The notes beneath the pieces are model-generated. The model saw only the letters and a list, made by a program, of their open reading frames with translations. It had not been told where the DNA came from and made no database searches. From NCBI GenBank assembly GCA_028702365.1, contig JAQVOZ010000036.1:1-9567 (forward strand): DNA of 9,567 nucleotides, given 5' to 3'. Each line of letters opens with the position of its first letter. Positions within the stretch are counted from its first letter, which is position 1. A program made the position numbers and the translations under genes. This stretch comes from Candidatus Omnitrophota bacterium (lineage in GTDB: Bacteria > Omnitrophota > Gorgyraeia > Duberdicusellales > 4484-171). This document shows, in pieces, positions 1-6,107 of the stretch.

Positions 1-338
1 AGTAAAGACAGGCCCATGGCAACAAAAAATAACCCTAAAAAGATATATGTGACGGGATTCATGAAAAACTTTTCGAAAACAACATGAGACAACGCTGCGA
101 CAACACCTAAAATCGTATAGATTGTCGCTATGCCCAAAACAAAAACTGTGCTCGTTAAAAAACCTTTGGCGCGGGAGGTAACGGATGTTGCGCCAACTAC
201 GCCTAAAGTTATGGGAATGAGGGGAAAAATGCAGGGGGAAAAACTTACCAGAATACCGGCCAGGAAACTCACTCCAAGCCCGAGCGCCGGTGAAGAATTA
301 AAAATTTTTTCCAAACTATCAAGAAGATGGTAAAGCAT
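1..338 (-). CDS. CcdA/DsbD-family membrane thiol:disulfide transporter, 3' end cut by window
   Basis: Reading leftward from an ATG at 338, 112 residues are visible before the window ends. Residues 21-45 hold the signature FSPCIFPLIPITLG, with Cys36 in the first membrane helix; this PCxFPxIP form is closer to DsbD than to classical CcdA. Two further hydrophobic helices follow (about 60-82 and 94-112). The family carries electrons from cytoplasmic thioredoxin across the inner membrane to periplasmic thiol reductases or cytochrome c maturation. There is no N-terminal periplasmic domain before the first helix, so it is CcdA-like in layout. The second redox Cys and any C-terminal thioredoxin domain lie outside the window. 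The start overlaps the cutA 3' end by 20 nt, implying translational coupling. No strong Shine-Dalgarno is seen. The family is certain, the exact subfamily is not. Confidence 0.85.
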   Translation of the reverse strand, partial: MLYHLLDSLEKIFNSSPALGLGVSFLAGILVSFSPCIFPLIPITLGVVGATSVTSRAKGFLTSTVFVLGIATIYTILGVVAALSHVVFEKFFMNPVTYIFLGLFFVAMGLSL

Positions 339-642
339 TCGCTTCTTTGTTTAACCAATTGAGGTATTCCCGATTTATGCTATCTATTTTAAAACTTATG
401 ATTTCAGGCACCTCGTATGGATGATTATTTTTTATAAAGATTTTTAATCTCTCGAACAATGTTTCTTTTGTTTTAATTATAAGCAGAGACTCCCTTGCTT
501 CGTCCAGTTTATCCTTCCACCAAAATAACGATTTAACTCCGGCTATTATATTTACGCAAGCGCATACGCGTTCTGTCAAAAGTAACCTGGCGAGACGTTC
601 TGCGTCTTTTTCCGGAATCGTAACTAAAACAGCTATAGCCAT
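319..642 (-). CDS. cutA: Divalent-cation tolerance protein CutA
   Basis: This is a full-length 107-residue CutA1. The family hallmarks are in order: the VCACVNI strand near residues 26-32, the GVKSLFWWKDKL segment, ESLLIIKT, the highly conserved HPYEVPEI turn and the closing YLNWLN. CutA forms a very stable trimer with a ferredoxin-like fold. It is linked genetically to copper and divalent-metal tolerance, but its biochemical role remains unsettled. It starts 24 nt after the flavodoxin-like gene with a weak GGGG element 5 nt before the ATG, and its last codons overlap the CcdA/DsbD-type gene. The cutA-dsbD adjacency is also found in E. coli, which supports both calls. Confidence 0.95.
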   Translation of the reverse strand: MAIAVLVTIPEKDAERLARLLLTERVCACVNIIAGVKSLFWWKDKLDEARESLLIIKTKETLFERLKIFIKNNHPYEVPEIISFKIDSINREYLNWLNKEANALPSS

Positions 643-666
643 ATTACCCCCAACCAGAATGATTGT

Positions 667-1140
667 TTACGCTAATTTCCTGAGAAGCTCTATAAATCTA
701 AGCGCCATCCTGCGACAATTGTCCTCGCATCTTTTATCTATCTTCCCTATGGCGACCGGGCCATAATGGTCACCTTTAAAATCTCCCTGGATAATCATTC
801 CGTGTATCAAGAGTGCCTGCAGAATCGATATAATCGTAGTTTCATTTCCACCGGCAATGTTAGCAGAAGAAGAGAAAGCCATTCCTATCTTTCCGTCAAG
901 TTTTCCGTGGAAAGCAACGCTATCGTCAATAAACTGTTTTATGGGCCCTGCTAAAGTTCCATAATAGGTGGGTGAACCTATAATTATTCCATCATAATCC
1001 AGAAGCTGTTTGGGCTTTACGGATTCAACAGGAAAAATATCTGCTTCAATATTATTATTTTTGATTTCCATATGAATAATTTCAGCCATTTTCTTTGTGG
1101 TTCCGGTACGGGTATGATAAATAATAACTATTTTTGCCAT
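667..1140 (-). CDS. Flavodoxin-fold (WrbA-like) FMN-binding protein, probable NAD(P)H-dependent oxidoreductase
   Basis: The 157-residue protein begins with a beta strand and the FMN phosphate loop HTRTGTTKKMA (about residues 9-19). It continues with GSPTYYGTLAGPIKQF (about 55-70), the flavin-ring loop typical of WrbA and flavodoxin relatives. The SSANIAGGNETT...LLIHGMIIQG stretch (about 91-119) matches the WrbA pattern GGQETT...LLHHGM. WrbA proteins reduce quinones by two electrons; this one is shorter (WrbA is near 200 residues), so the substrate is uncertain and 'flavodoxin family' is the safe name. The start is fixed by a strong AGGAGG at about 1148-1153, seven nt before the ATG. It lies 18 nt after the Clp gene and 24 nt before cutA, in the same inferred operon. 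Confidence 0.88.
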   Translation of the reverse strand: MAKIVIIYHTRTGTTKKMAEIIHMEIKNNNIEADIFPVESVKPKQLLDYDGIIIGSPTYYGTLAGPIKQFIDDSVAFHGKLDGKIGMAFSSSANIAGGNETTIISILQALLIHGMIIQGDFKGDHYGPVAIGKIDKRCEDNCRRMALRFIELLRKLA

Positions 1141-1158
1141 AATGCCACCTCCTGTTAT

Positions 1159-3447
1159 CTATACACACTTAAAAGATATATTCTTATGCGCTGACAACTC
1201 TGCAGTAATATGTTTTTTATTGCAGGATATCATATATTGGCTGAGCGGCTTTAACAACTCCTCCTCTATGATTTTGTTCATGGTTCTTGCTCCGAATTTA
1301 ATACTGTGCCCACGATTGACCAAAAAATCCTCTATCGCTTCATCTAATTCAATCGTAAATCCTTTTGCCTCAAGCCTTTTAAGAACCATTTGTATTTTAT
1401 TCCTTGCAATCTTTTTTAACCACTCATATTTTAAGGGATGAAAATATATTATCTTATCTACAGCGCTAAGAAAACTATCGCTAAGCCTATTATGTATTTC
1501 TTTTTCTAAAATATTCTTTACGCAGCGGCACAATTCTTCATATTCCAAATTTTTTAATTCTTCTTCTACCAGCACCTCCGCCCCCATGTTTGATATCAAT
1601 ATGAATGTTGTATACGAAAAAAATACGTTTTCTCCATCTTGTGTAGTCATTACGCCTTCTTCAAATATGTGGTTAAGCAGAGATAAGACATCCGGGTGAG
1701 CCTTTTCTATATCATCCATAACTATTATGGAATTGGGGTTGGAACGTATGCAGCTTACCAGCCTGCTTTCCTGTTCGTATCCTACATATCCGGGAGAAGC
1801 GCCTGTCAGTTTATTTATGCTGGTAGGGTCTTTAAATTCCGTCATGTCAAAAGTAATCATCCGTGTTTCATCTCCCAATAAAGCTTTGCATAAAGATTTC
1901 GCAAGCTCTGTCTTTCCTACGCCTGCCGGCCCTACCAAAAGAAGCACGCCTTCAGGCTTATTACTGTCTATAAACATTCCCATCTTTGTCAGGTGTATCA
2001 TTTCGACAAGATCTTTTACAGCATCATCCTGGCCTATCACGCGGTTTTTGATTCTTTCCTCAAGCAAAGAAAACTCTTCGGTTTTTCCTCCCAATACCTG
2101 GGTAATAGGCACCTGAGCAACTTTCGCCACAATGCCTGCTATTTCTTCTGCCGTGACTATTTTATCGCTTTTAGGGTCTATTTTTTCGCGGGCGCAGGCG
2201 TGATCCAGCAAATCTATTGCCTTGCCGGGAAATTGCTTGTCCTTAATATATTCGCTGGCATATTTTACTGTCGCCTTGACAGCTTCATCGCTTATTTTAA
2301 CGCCGTGAAATTTCTCAAACCTGCCTTTGCATTTATCCAATATCATACCAGCCTGTTCAGGGGTTGGCTCTTTAATAAAAATTGTTTCAAACCTGCGTTT
2401 TAAGGCTTTGTCTTTATTGATAAATTGATTGTTTTCTTTTACGGTGGTAGCGCCAATACAACGTAACAAGCCGCGCGCAAGAGCCGGCTTAAATATATTC
2501 GCTGCGTCACTTAAACCTTTTTCCCCGCCGGCGCCGACTATCATATGTATTTCATCAATAAACAAAATTATATGCGGATTTTTTGAACATTCTTCTATCA
2601 CCTTTTGAATCCTTTCCTCAAATTGACCCCGCAAAGTTGCGCCTGCAACCAATGATGTTATACTAAGTTCAATTATTTGGCTGTCCTTTAAGACTGACGG
2701 AATATTCCCGGATATAATACGCTGAGCTATCCCTTCAGCTATGGCTGTTTTTCCAACGCCTGCCTCACCGACTAAGAGAGGATTATTTTGTTGTTTTCTG
2801 CACAAAATTTCAATCGCTGTCTCAATTTCCTCATCACGAAAATAAACCGGGTCAATCTTTCCTTCTTTTGCCAATGAATTAAGATTACGGCCAAATTGTG
2901 ATAACTGAGCATCAGATTGCAAGCCTGTATAATATTGTTCGGTGGTACGTAAAATCTCCTTGGAAGGCGCAGCCGGCTTACCGCTACGCTTCTTTTGTAT
3001 GATTTGGATTAAATCCGAATAAGAAATCTTATCTAATTCATTGAGCACTTCTTTTGTTGTTATGCCCATACTCTTAAAAAAATTTACGACAGCGTTATCT
3101 TTGGTTAAAAATACAGCCTTGAGCAAATGGTACGGCTCAATTAAATTCGAGCCGAATTTTCGTGCTTGTTTATTCGCGCATTCAAAATATTCTTTTTGTT
3201 TTTTAAGATTATCTGGATTGTCGGGGGCGTCTGCGTGGGTACTTAAGAGGTAATCTGTTATTGAATTTTCCGTTAAGGCAGTTTCTAATTCAAACTTTGA
3301 GCGTAAGATTATCCAAAGCGGGTCTTCTGACCGGAGAAAAGCTAAAAAAATAAGCTCTTCATTTATCACTGGCTCCATTACGCCTATGGAGGCTTCTTCG
3401 GCTCTTGCAAATAGCCCTAAAGTTTCTTCGCTAAAATTTGTTATCAT
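1159..3447 (-). CDS. Two-domain Clp/Hsp100 AAA+ ATPase, atypical (no M domain, no ClpP loop)
   Basis: The 762-residue protein has the Hsp100 order: a double Clp-N repeat (about 3-145), linker, D1 ATPase (about 180-420) and D2 ATPase (about 460-745). D1 has Walker A GEAGVGKT (227-234), Walker B ILFIDEIH (294-301) and arginine fingers R351/R352. D2 has Walker A GPAGVGKT (506-513), pore loop GYVG (553-556), sensor-1 Asn620 and sensor-2 GAR (719-721). Odd points are L272 in place of the D1 pore aromatic (GATLRG), Asp579 in place of the D2 Walker B Glu, and Ala662 where the D2 arginine finger NRLD is expected. Only about 50 residues join D1 to D2, so the ClpB/ClpC coiled-coil M domain is absent. 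No IGL/IGF ClpP-docking loop occurs between 620 and 662. An in-frame TAA directly precedes the ATG, so this start or a later one is required; no Shine-Dalgarno is visible. It is probably an unfoldase or disaggregase; the paralogue type is unassigned. Confidence 0.93.
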   Translation of the reverse strand: MITNFSEETLGLFARAEEASIGVMEPVINEELIFLAFLRSEDPLWIILRSKFELETALTENSITDYLLSTHADAPDNPDNLKKQKEYFECANKQARKFGSNLIEPYHLLKAVFLTKDNAVVNFFKSMGITTKEVLNELDKISYSDLIQIIQKKRSGKPAAPSKEILRTTEQYYTGLQSDAQLSQFGRNLNSLAKEGKIDPVYFRDEEIETAIEILCRKQQNNPLLVGEAGVGKTAIAEGIAQRIISGNIPSVLKDSQIIELSITSLVAGATLRGQFEERIQKVIEECSKNPHIILFIDEIHMIVGAGGEKGLSDAANIFKPALARGLLRCIGATTVKENNQFINKDKALKRRFETIFIKEPTPEQAGMILDKCKGRFEKFHGVKISDEAVKATVKYASEYIKDKQFPGKAIDLLDHACAREKIDPKSDKIVTAEEIAGIVAKVAQVPITQVLGGKTEEFSLLEERIKNRVIGQDDAVKDLVEMIHLTKMGMFIDSNKPEGVLLLVGPAGVGKTELAKSLCKALLGDETRMITFDMTEFKDPTSINKLTGASPGYVGYEQESRLVSCIRSNPNSIIVMDDIEKAHPDVLSLLNHIFEEGVMTTQDGENVFFSYTTFILISNMGAEVLVEEELKNLEYEELCRCVKNILEKEIHNRLSDSFLSAVDKIIYFHPLKYEWLKKIARNKIQMVLKRLEAKGFTIELDEAIEDFLVNRGHSIKFGARTMNKIIEEELLKPLSQYMISCNKKHITAELSAHKNISFKCV

Positions 3448-3491
3448 TTACGCTGTTTTTATTTCTGCCGCATATAAACTACGTAAAAGAA

Positions 3492-3510
3492 ACGCGCTCG
3501 GCAGGAGTTG
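3492..3510 (-). repeat. Imperfect copy of the tRNA-Arg 3' end
   Basis: These 19 bases match 3621-3639, the T-arm and acceptor 3' strand of tRNA-Arg, with one difference (T at 3498 for C at 3627). The copies are 129 bp apart in the same orientation, and the similarity stops sharply at 3510. The tRNA 3' end is a common integrase attachment site, so this could be an att-like scar; it could also be the remnant of a second, decayed tRNA gene. No integrase gene is in the window. Confidence 0.6.
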
Positions 3511-3557
3511 TATGTGCCATCAGGCGAAGCCTGAGTTTTTTCAACGGCACATCCAAC
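3507..3557. repeat. Nested inverted repeat with inner GC-rich hairpin
   Basis: The outer arms are GTTG-t-ATGTGCC (3507-3518) and GGCACAT-c-CAAC (3546-3557): 11 pairs with one T/C mismatch. Inside sits a perfect 6-bp hairpin TCAGGC-GAA-GCCTGA (3520-3534), followed on the plus strand by G and six T (3536-3541). The inner part looks like a small intrinsic terminator for plus-strand transcription, but no plus-strand gene is known here. The arms abut the tRNA-Arg 3' fragment. The sequence shows the symmetry directly; its function is unknown. Confidence 0.55.
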
Positions 3558-3621
3558 GTCAATCACCGCAACAAAAATAAACAATCAATAAAGCAATAGC
3601 TTGTTGAGCTGTCGCAAAACA

Positions 3622-3695
3622 CGCGCCCGGCAGGAGTTGAACCTGCAACCTTCTGGTCCGTAGCCAGACGATCTATCCAATTGATCTACGGGCGC
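3622..3695 (-). tRNA. tRNA-Arg (anticodon ACG)
   Basis: The cloverleaf folds completely in 74 nt. The acceptor GCGCCCG pairs with CGGGCGC, the D stem GATC pairs with GATC, and the anticodon stem TCTGG pairs with CCAGA around loop CTACGGA. The T stem GCAGG pairs with CCTGC around TTCAACT. The discriminator is G73, and CCA is not encoded, so it must be added by nucleotidyltransferase. Anticodon ACG implies A34-to-inosine editing by TadA to read CGU, CGC and CGA. It lies between the receiver gene and the Clp gene, with its own likely promoter. Confidence 0.96.
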
Positions 3696-3711
3696 TATGA
3701 ATGTGCACTAA

Positions 3712-3740
3712 TATTTATATAGTTTATGTTAAAAGAACAA
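3712..3740 (-). promoter_or_regulatory. Probable sigma70 promoter of tRNA-Arg
   Basis: A TTGTTC -35 element (3735-3740) is followed after 17 bp by TAAATA (3712-3717); an overlapping TATAAA at 3714-3719 would give 15 bp. Transcription would begin near 3705, about ten bases before the mature tRNA. Both boxes are imperfect, but the position in the short gap after the receiver gene fits. Confidence 0.45.
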
Positions 3741-3760
3741 AAATTTTCGTAACATTTAAA

Positions 3761-4141
3761 TTACTCGGAGAGTACTTTTTTTATCATTTCCAACAGTTTT
3801 TCTCTTGTAACCGGCTTCGCCAATACGTGGCGTTTTCCTGTTCTTCCGGCAAAGCCTTCTTCATTTTTTTTAAGGATCCCTGTTAGAAATATAATAGGAA
3901 TTCTTTCGGTAGCGGAATTCTTTGAAAGAAGAGCAGCGACCTCTCCTCCGTCTATATCAGGAAGGATTACATCCAAAATTATAACATCTGGTTTATTATT
4001 TAAAGCAATTTCAGGAACTTCTTTGCCTTTAGTAGTTGAGAGAACTTTGTAGTTTTCCCGCTCCAGGATATGGCAAAGATAAGTCAAAGTAGGCGCTTCA
4101 TCGTCAACGACAAGTATAGTTTTCTTTAATATTTCCGGCAT
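3761..4141 (-). CDS. Stand-alone response-regulator receiver (CheY-like) protein
   Basis: The 126-residue protein is a single receiver domain with every phosphotransfer residue in place: acidic pair Asp13-Asp14 (ILVVDDEA), phospho-acceptor Asp57 (IILDVILPDIDG), switch Thr87 (IFLTG) and Lys109-Pro110 (LAKP). There is no DNA-binding or enzymatic output domain, so it should act through protein contacts or within a phosphorelay. No histidine kinase is present in the window. No Shine-Dalgarno precedes the ATG; a weak TTGATA (4176-4181), 18 bp, TAGAGT (4152-4157) pair would place the mRNA start only a few bases upstream. It follows the small lipoprotein gene by 55 nt. Its partner kinase and output are unknown. 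Confidence 0.92.
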   Translation of the reverse strand: MPEILKKTILVVDDEAPTLTYLCHILERENYKVLSTTKGKEVPEIALNNKPDVIILDVILPDIDGGEVAALLSKNSATERIPIIFLTGILKKNEEGFAGRTGKRHVLAKPVTREKLLEMIKKVLSE

Positions 4142-4196
4142 ACAATTTAAAACTCTAAAAATTTCTCAAAACTGGTATCAAAAAACCCGAATCTCG

Positions 4197-4373
4197 TTAA
4201 AAAAACACCCATGGAGGCGGCATTGGCAAACTTCCAGCCAGGCTCATCGCGTTTCCTGCAACGCCTACTGCTGAACCTATCAGCTGCAAAGGCAAAGTAA
4301 GCAATTCGCAGCCGCCTAAAAGAATACAAAACAAAAACAAAAAAAACAATGACAATAAGTGATTTTGCTTCAT
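4197..4373 (-). CDS. Very small lipoprotein, unknown function
   Basis: The 58-residue product starts MKQNHLLSLFFLFLF and has a lipobox ILLGGC, with Cys22 the likely lipidated residue. Glu at the next position does not match the Asp inner-membrane retention signal known from E. coli, so outer-membrane sorting is plausible. The mature part (about 37 residues) has small residues spaced like a glycine zipper (GSAVGVAGNAMSLAG) and ends PMPPPWVFF. The frame extends upstream to an ATG at 4472, but those residues are hydrophilic, would bury the signal peptide and overlap the previous gene, so the start at 4373 is preferred. No Shine-Dalgarno is present; a promoter directly upstream would give a leaderless mRNA. 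I do not recognise the family. Confidence 0.72.
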   Translation of the reverse strand: MKQNHLLSLFFLFLFCILLGGCELLTLPLQLIGSAVGVAGNAMSLAGSLPMPPPWVFF

Positions 4374-4380
4374 TGAATTT

Positions 4381-4408
4381 ATGATACTATGTTTTTGTTT
4401 TTTTTCAA
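4381..4408 (-). promoter_or_regulatory. Probable promoter of the small lipoprotein gene (leaderless)
   Basis: TTGAAA (4403-4408) and TATCAT (4381-4386) each match the sigma70 boxes at five of six positions, with a 16-bp spacer. A start about seven bases beyond the -10 falls at 4374, directly before the ATG at 4373. This agrees with the absence of a ribosome-binding site. Confidence 0.5.
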
Positions 4409-4456
4409 CAGAAATATTACGATTTCGGCAAGATAAGCTGTTAAGCTCGCAGTGTG

Positions 4457-4645
4457 TTATTCGATGAAGCAAACCTGTTTAGAGTTTTTCCGGTTTTGAT
4501 TTTCTTTCTTGACCTCTTTTACCGCAAAAAACACCTTTGATTTCTTTGACCCCATACTTACCTGCTTTAGCAAAGCCATAGCAATTGTCTCTGCGGTAAG
4601 ATGCTCGTCAGAGCTACATACTATCTTAAATACTTTTTCCGTCAT
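4457..4645 (-). CDS. Hypothetical 62-residue protein
   Basis: This is a small basic protein with no signal peptide or membrane segment. Residues 1-42 (MTEKVFKIVCSSDEHLTAETIAMALL onward) could form strand-helix-strand; the tail is rich in Lys and Asn and ends QVCFIE. An in-frame ATG lies four codons upstream at 4657, but GGAGGAGG at 4648-4655 sits just before the ATG at 4645, so the shorter form is preferred. It is the first gene after the best promoter in the window, with a leader of about 50 nt, and is followed by the lipoprotein and receiver genes. I do not recognise the family. Confidence 0.65.
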   Translation of the reverse strand: MTEKVFKIVCSSDEHLTAETIAMALLKQVSMGSKKSKVFFAVKEVKKENQNRKNSKQVCFIE

Positions 4646-4704
4646 AGCCTCCTCCATCCCTTTGCCACGGAAACCTTAAAACAGCAGTAATTAAAGAGGA
4701 AAAA

Positions 4705-4732
4705 ATTATACCTTTAGTAAAAAATATGTCAA
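4705..4732 (-). promoter_or_regulatory. Consensus sigma70 promoter
   Basis: TTGACA (4727-4732) and TATAAT (4705-4710) are both perfect consensus boxes, 16 bp apart, in AT-rich DNA between two genes. Transcription would begin near 4698 and run into the 62-residue gene, and possibly on into the lipoprotein and receiver genes. No operator-like repeat overlaps it. Confidence 0.8.
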
Positions 4733-4782
4733 TCTAAAAATATGTATCTGATTTTTGTAAAAAATATGCAAATAACTATATT

Positions 4783-5097
4783 TCAGGTATCTGCGCGAAA
4801 GACCGAGTTGGCCGCGGCATACTTATAAAGCAAAGCCGCATATTCATAATCTCCGGCACGTTCAGCTTCCTTTGATGCTTGCTCGTAACACATAGCAGAG
4901 TTATAAAAAGTTTTCTCTCCGCATTTTACACTCCAACTGCTTCCCGCCGCAGCAAGGCAAATGGCAGCTTGTTTATGGCTACCCTTGTTTTTATATATAT
5001 CTCCGGCTTTTCGAAACAAACCAAAAGTTTCGTCAAATTTCTCCTGATAAAGAAATGCATATGCTTCCTCTTCTAAAACTTTTGGTTCTCTATCCAT
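4783..5097 (-). CDS. TPR/SNAP-like alpha-helical repeat protein
   Basis: The 104-residue, all-helical protein is rich in Ala, Tyr and Glu. Repeating units such as YQEKFDETFGLFRKAGDIYKNKG, YNSAMCYEQASKEAERAGDYE and YAALLYKYAA follow the tetratricopeptide pattern (aromatic, small residue, Gly at the turn), with an overall resemblance to the alpha-SNAP solenoid. Three or four helices-turn-helices are present, so it is probably a small adaptor. It lies 6 nt after the polytopic membrane protein gene, with only a weak AGG upstream of its ATG, so co-transcription and coupling are likely. It may be a cytoplasmic partner of that membrane protein; this is inferred from spacing. Confidence 0.68.
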   Translation of the reverse strand: MDREPKVLEEEAYAFLYQEKFDETFGLFRKAGDIYKNKGSHKQAAICLAAAGSSWSVKCGEKTFYNSAMCYEQASKEAERAGDYEYAALLYKYAAANSVFRADT

Positions 5098-5103
5098 ATA
5101 AAA

Positions 5104-5997
5104 TTACCTGTTAACAAAAAAGAGGCGTTTTTTAGAAACAACGTACATTAAAAGGAATGTGGGCAGAATCAACCCTACAACTCCGGAAAATTTAGAAAGA
5201 ATATTAGGCACCTCAGCATAGTTACCCTGGATGCTGGGAACTATTTCAAAAAAAGTCATTCTTGAAGCAGTAAAAGTGTTAACTATCCCTATGACAATAC
5301 TTACAATATAAAAAGCCATATAAGTTATCCAGGCATTTTTTCTAAGCCGTAAAAAACCTATGGAGATATATAAATTTATTACGGTTACGGCTAAAAAATA
5401 AATCTTTTCGCCAATGCCTGAAAGAAATACCCCACCTATCAACGGAGACTTCGGATATATCGGCATAAAAATAAAAATAGCGCTGATAAAAGCGGTAAAA
5501 AAGGCTACTATAGCCAAAAGGGTTATGCCCAGCGGCCTTTTTTTATTTGTAATCTGCGGTTTAGTTACGCCAAATATCGCTTTGACCTTGTTTTTATTAA
5601 AGAAAATCATGAAAAATATCGGGATGCAGATAAAAAAGATAAAATTTGCCACGGAAATAAAAAATTCCGGAATGTAACTTGCGGCCTTTGTTTGCGTTTC
5701 GTAAACCGATTGGGGAATAAATATAAGAGCAACAGCGGATGATATTCCTATAAATATAGCAAATACCGCCATGACAAAAATAGAATATCTTGCCCAATTT
5801 TTTTTAAATATTATACCAAGCCCCGTCACTGCCGGCCATAAAACCAGAAACAACAAATAAACAATGACCGCTTCTAAAAGCGGCGGGTTTTTGGTTAAAT
5901 TGCCGGACATCAGCACCCCAAAAAACATTGCAATAAATACAATTATACCTATACATACGGTATAGATTCCGGCTAATCTAATGAGTGTTTTTTCCAT
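5104..5997 (-). CDS. Polytopic membrane protein with internal duplication, unknown function
   Basis: The 297-residue protein has about eight hydrophobic helices, near 9-30, 42-64, 70-94, 109-133, 156-180, 200-217, 222-241 and 270-288. The two halves (about 1-145 and 152-297) share the same layout and a motif at the same place: GLGIIFKKNWARY (59-71) and SIGFLRLRKNAWITY (212-226). Each half ends in a hydrophobic helix and a basic tail (FFNKNKVK, VVSKKRL). This points to duplication of a four-helix unit. There is no signal peptide and no conserved charged residue within the helices to suggest a transport mechanism. No Shine-Dalgarno is visible; a TATAAT lies only 2 nt before the ATG. The TPR-like gene follows at 6 nt. 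I do not recognise the family. Confidence 0.8.
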   Translation of the reverse strand: MEKTLIRLAGIYTVCIGIIVFIAMFFGVLMSGNLTKNPPLLEAVIVYLLFLVLWPAVTGLGIIFKKNWARYSIFVMAVFAIFIGISSAVALIFIPQSVYETQTKAASYIPEFFISVANFIFFICIPIFFMIFFNKNKVKAIFGVTKPQITNKKRPLGITLLAIVAFFTAFISAIFIFMPIYPKSPLIGGVFLSGIGEKIYFLAVTVINLYISIGFLRLRKNAWITYMAFYIVSIVIGIVNTFTASRMTFFEIVPSIQGNYAEVPNILSKFSGVVGLILPTFLLMYVVSKKRLFFVNR

Positions 5998-6035
5998 AAT
6001 TATATTTTAGATGCTTACCGCAGAAAAGATTGGCT

Positions 6036-6070
6036 TTGGCCGCTTAGCCCCTAATTCGTTAACGGCCCAA
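6036..6070. repeat. Inverted repeat between coiled-coil and polytopic genes
   Basis: TTGGCCG (6036-6042) pairs with CGGCC-c-AA (6063-6070), with one bulged C and a loop of 20 bases. On the minus strand it is followed by a GCCAATCTTTTC run with only four T, so it is at best a weak terminator for the coiled-coil gene. The rest of the 110-nt gap holds no other clear signal. Confidence 0.35.
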
Positions 6071-6107
6071 TTTCTAGCACAAAACTATAAGCTAAATACG
6101 CTTAGGT

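Noticed and set aside
1727..2403. Plus-strand open frames of 129 and 136 codons
   Set aside because: They lie entirely within the Clp coding sequence on the other strand and show no family pattern.
3762..3780. TACTC-GGA-GAGTA followed by a T-run, looking like a plus-strand terminator
   Set aside because: The stem is only five pairs with weak GC content, it overlaps the receiver gene's last codons, and no plus-strand gene precedes it.
4374..4472. Longer N terminus for the small lipoprotein (ATG at 4472)
   Set aside because: It overlaps the upstream gene and would place a hydrophilic stretch of 33 residues before a clear lipoprotein signal peptide.
5414..5677. Plus-strand 87-codon open frame
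   Set aside because: It is antisense to the polytopic membrane protein and explained by its codon composition.
5999..6004. TATAAT directly before the polytopic membrane protein gene
   Set aside because: It is 2 nt before the ATG, so the transcript would start inside the coding region, and no -35 box is at the right distance.
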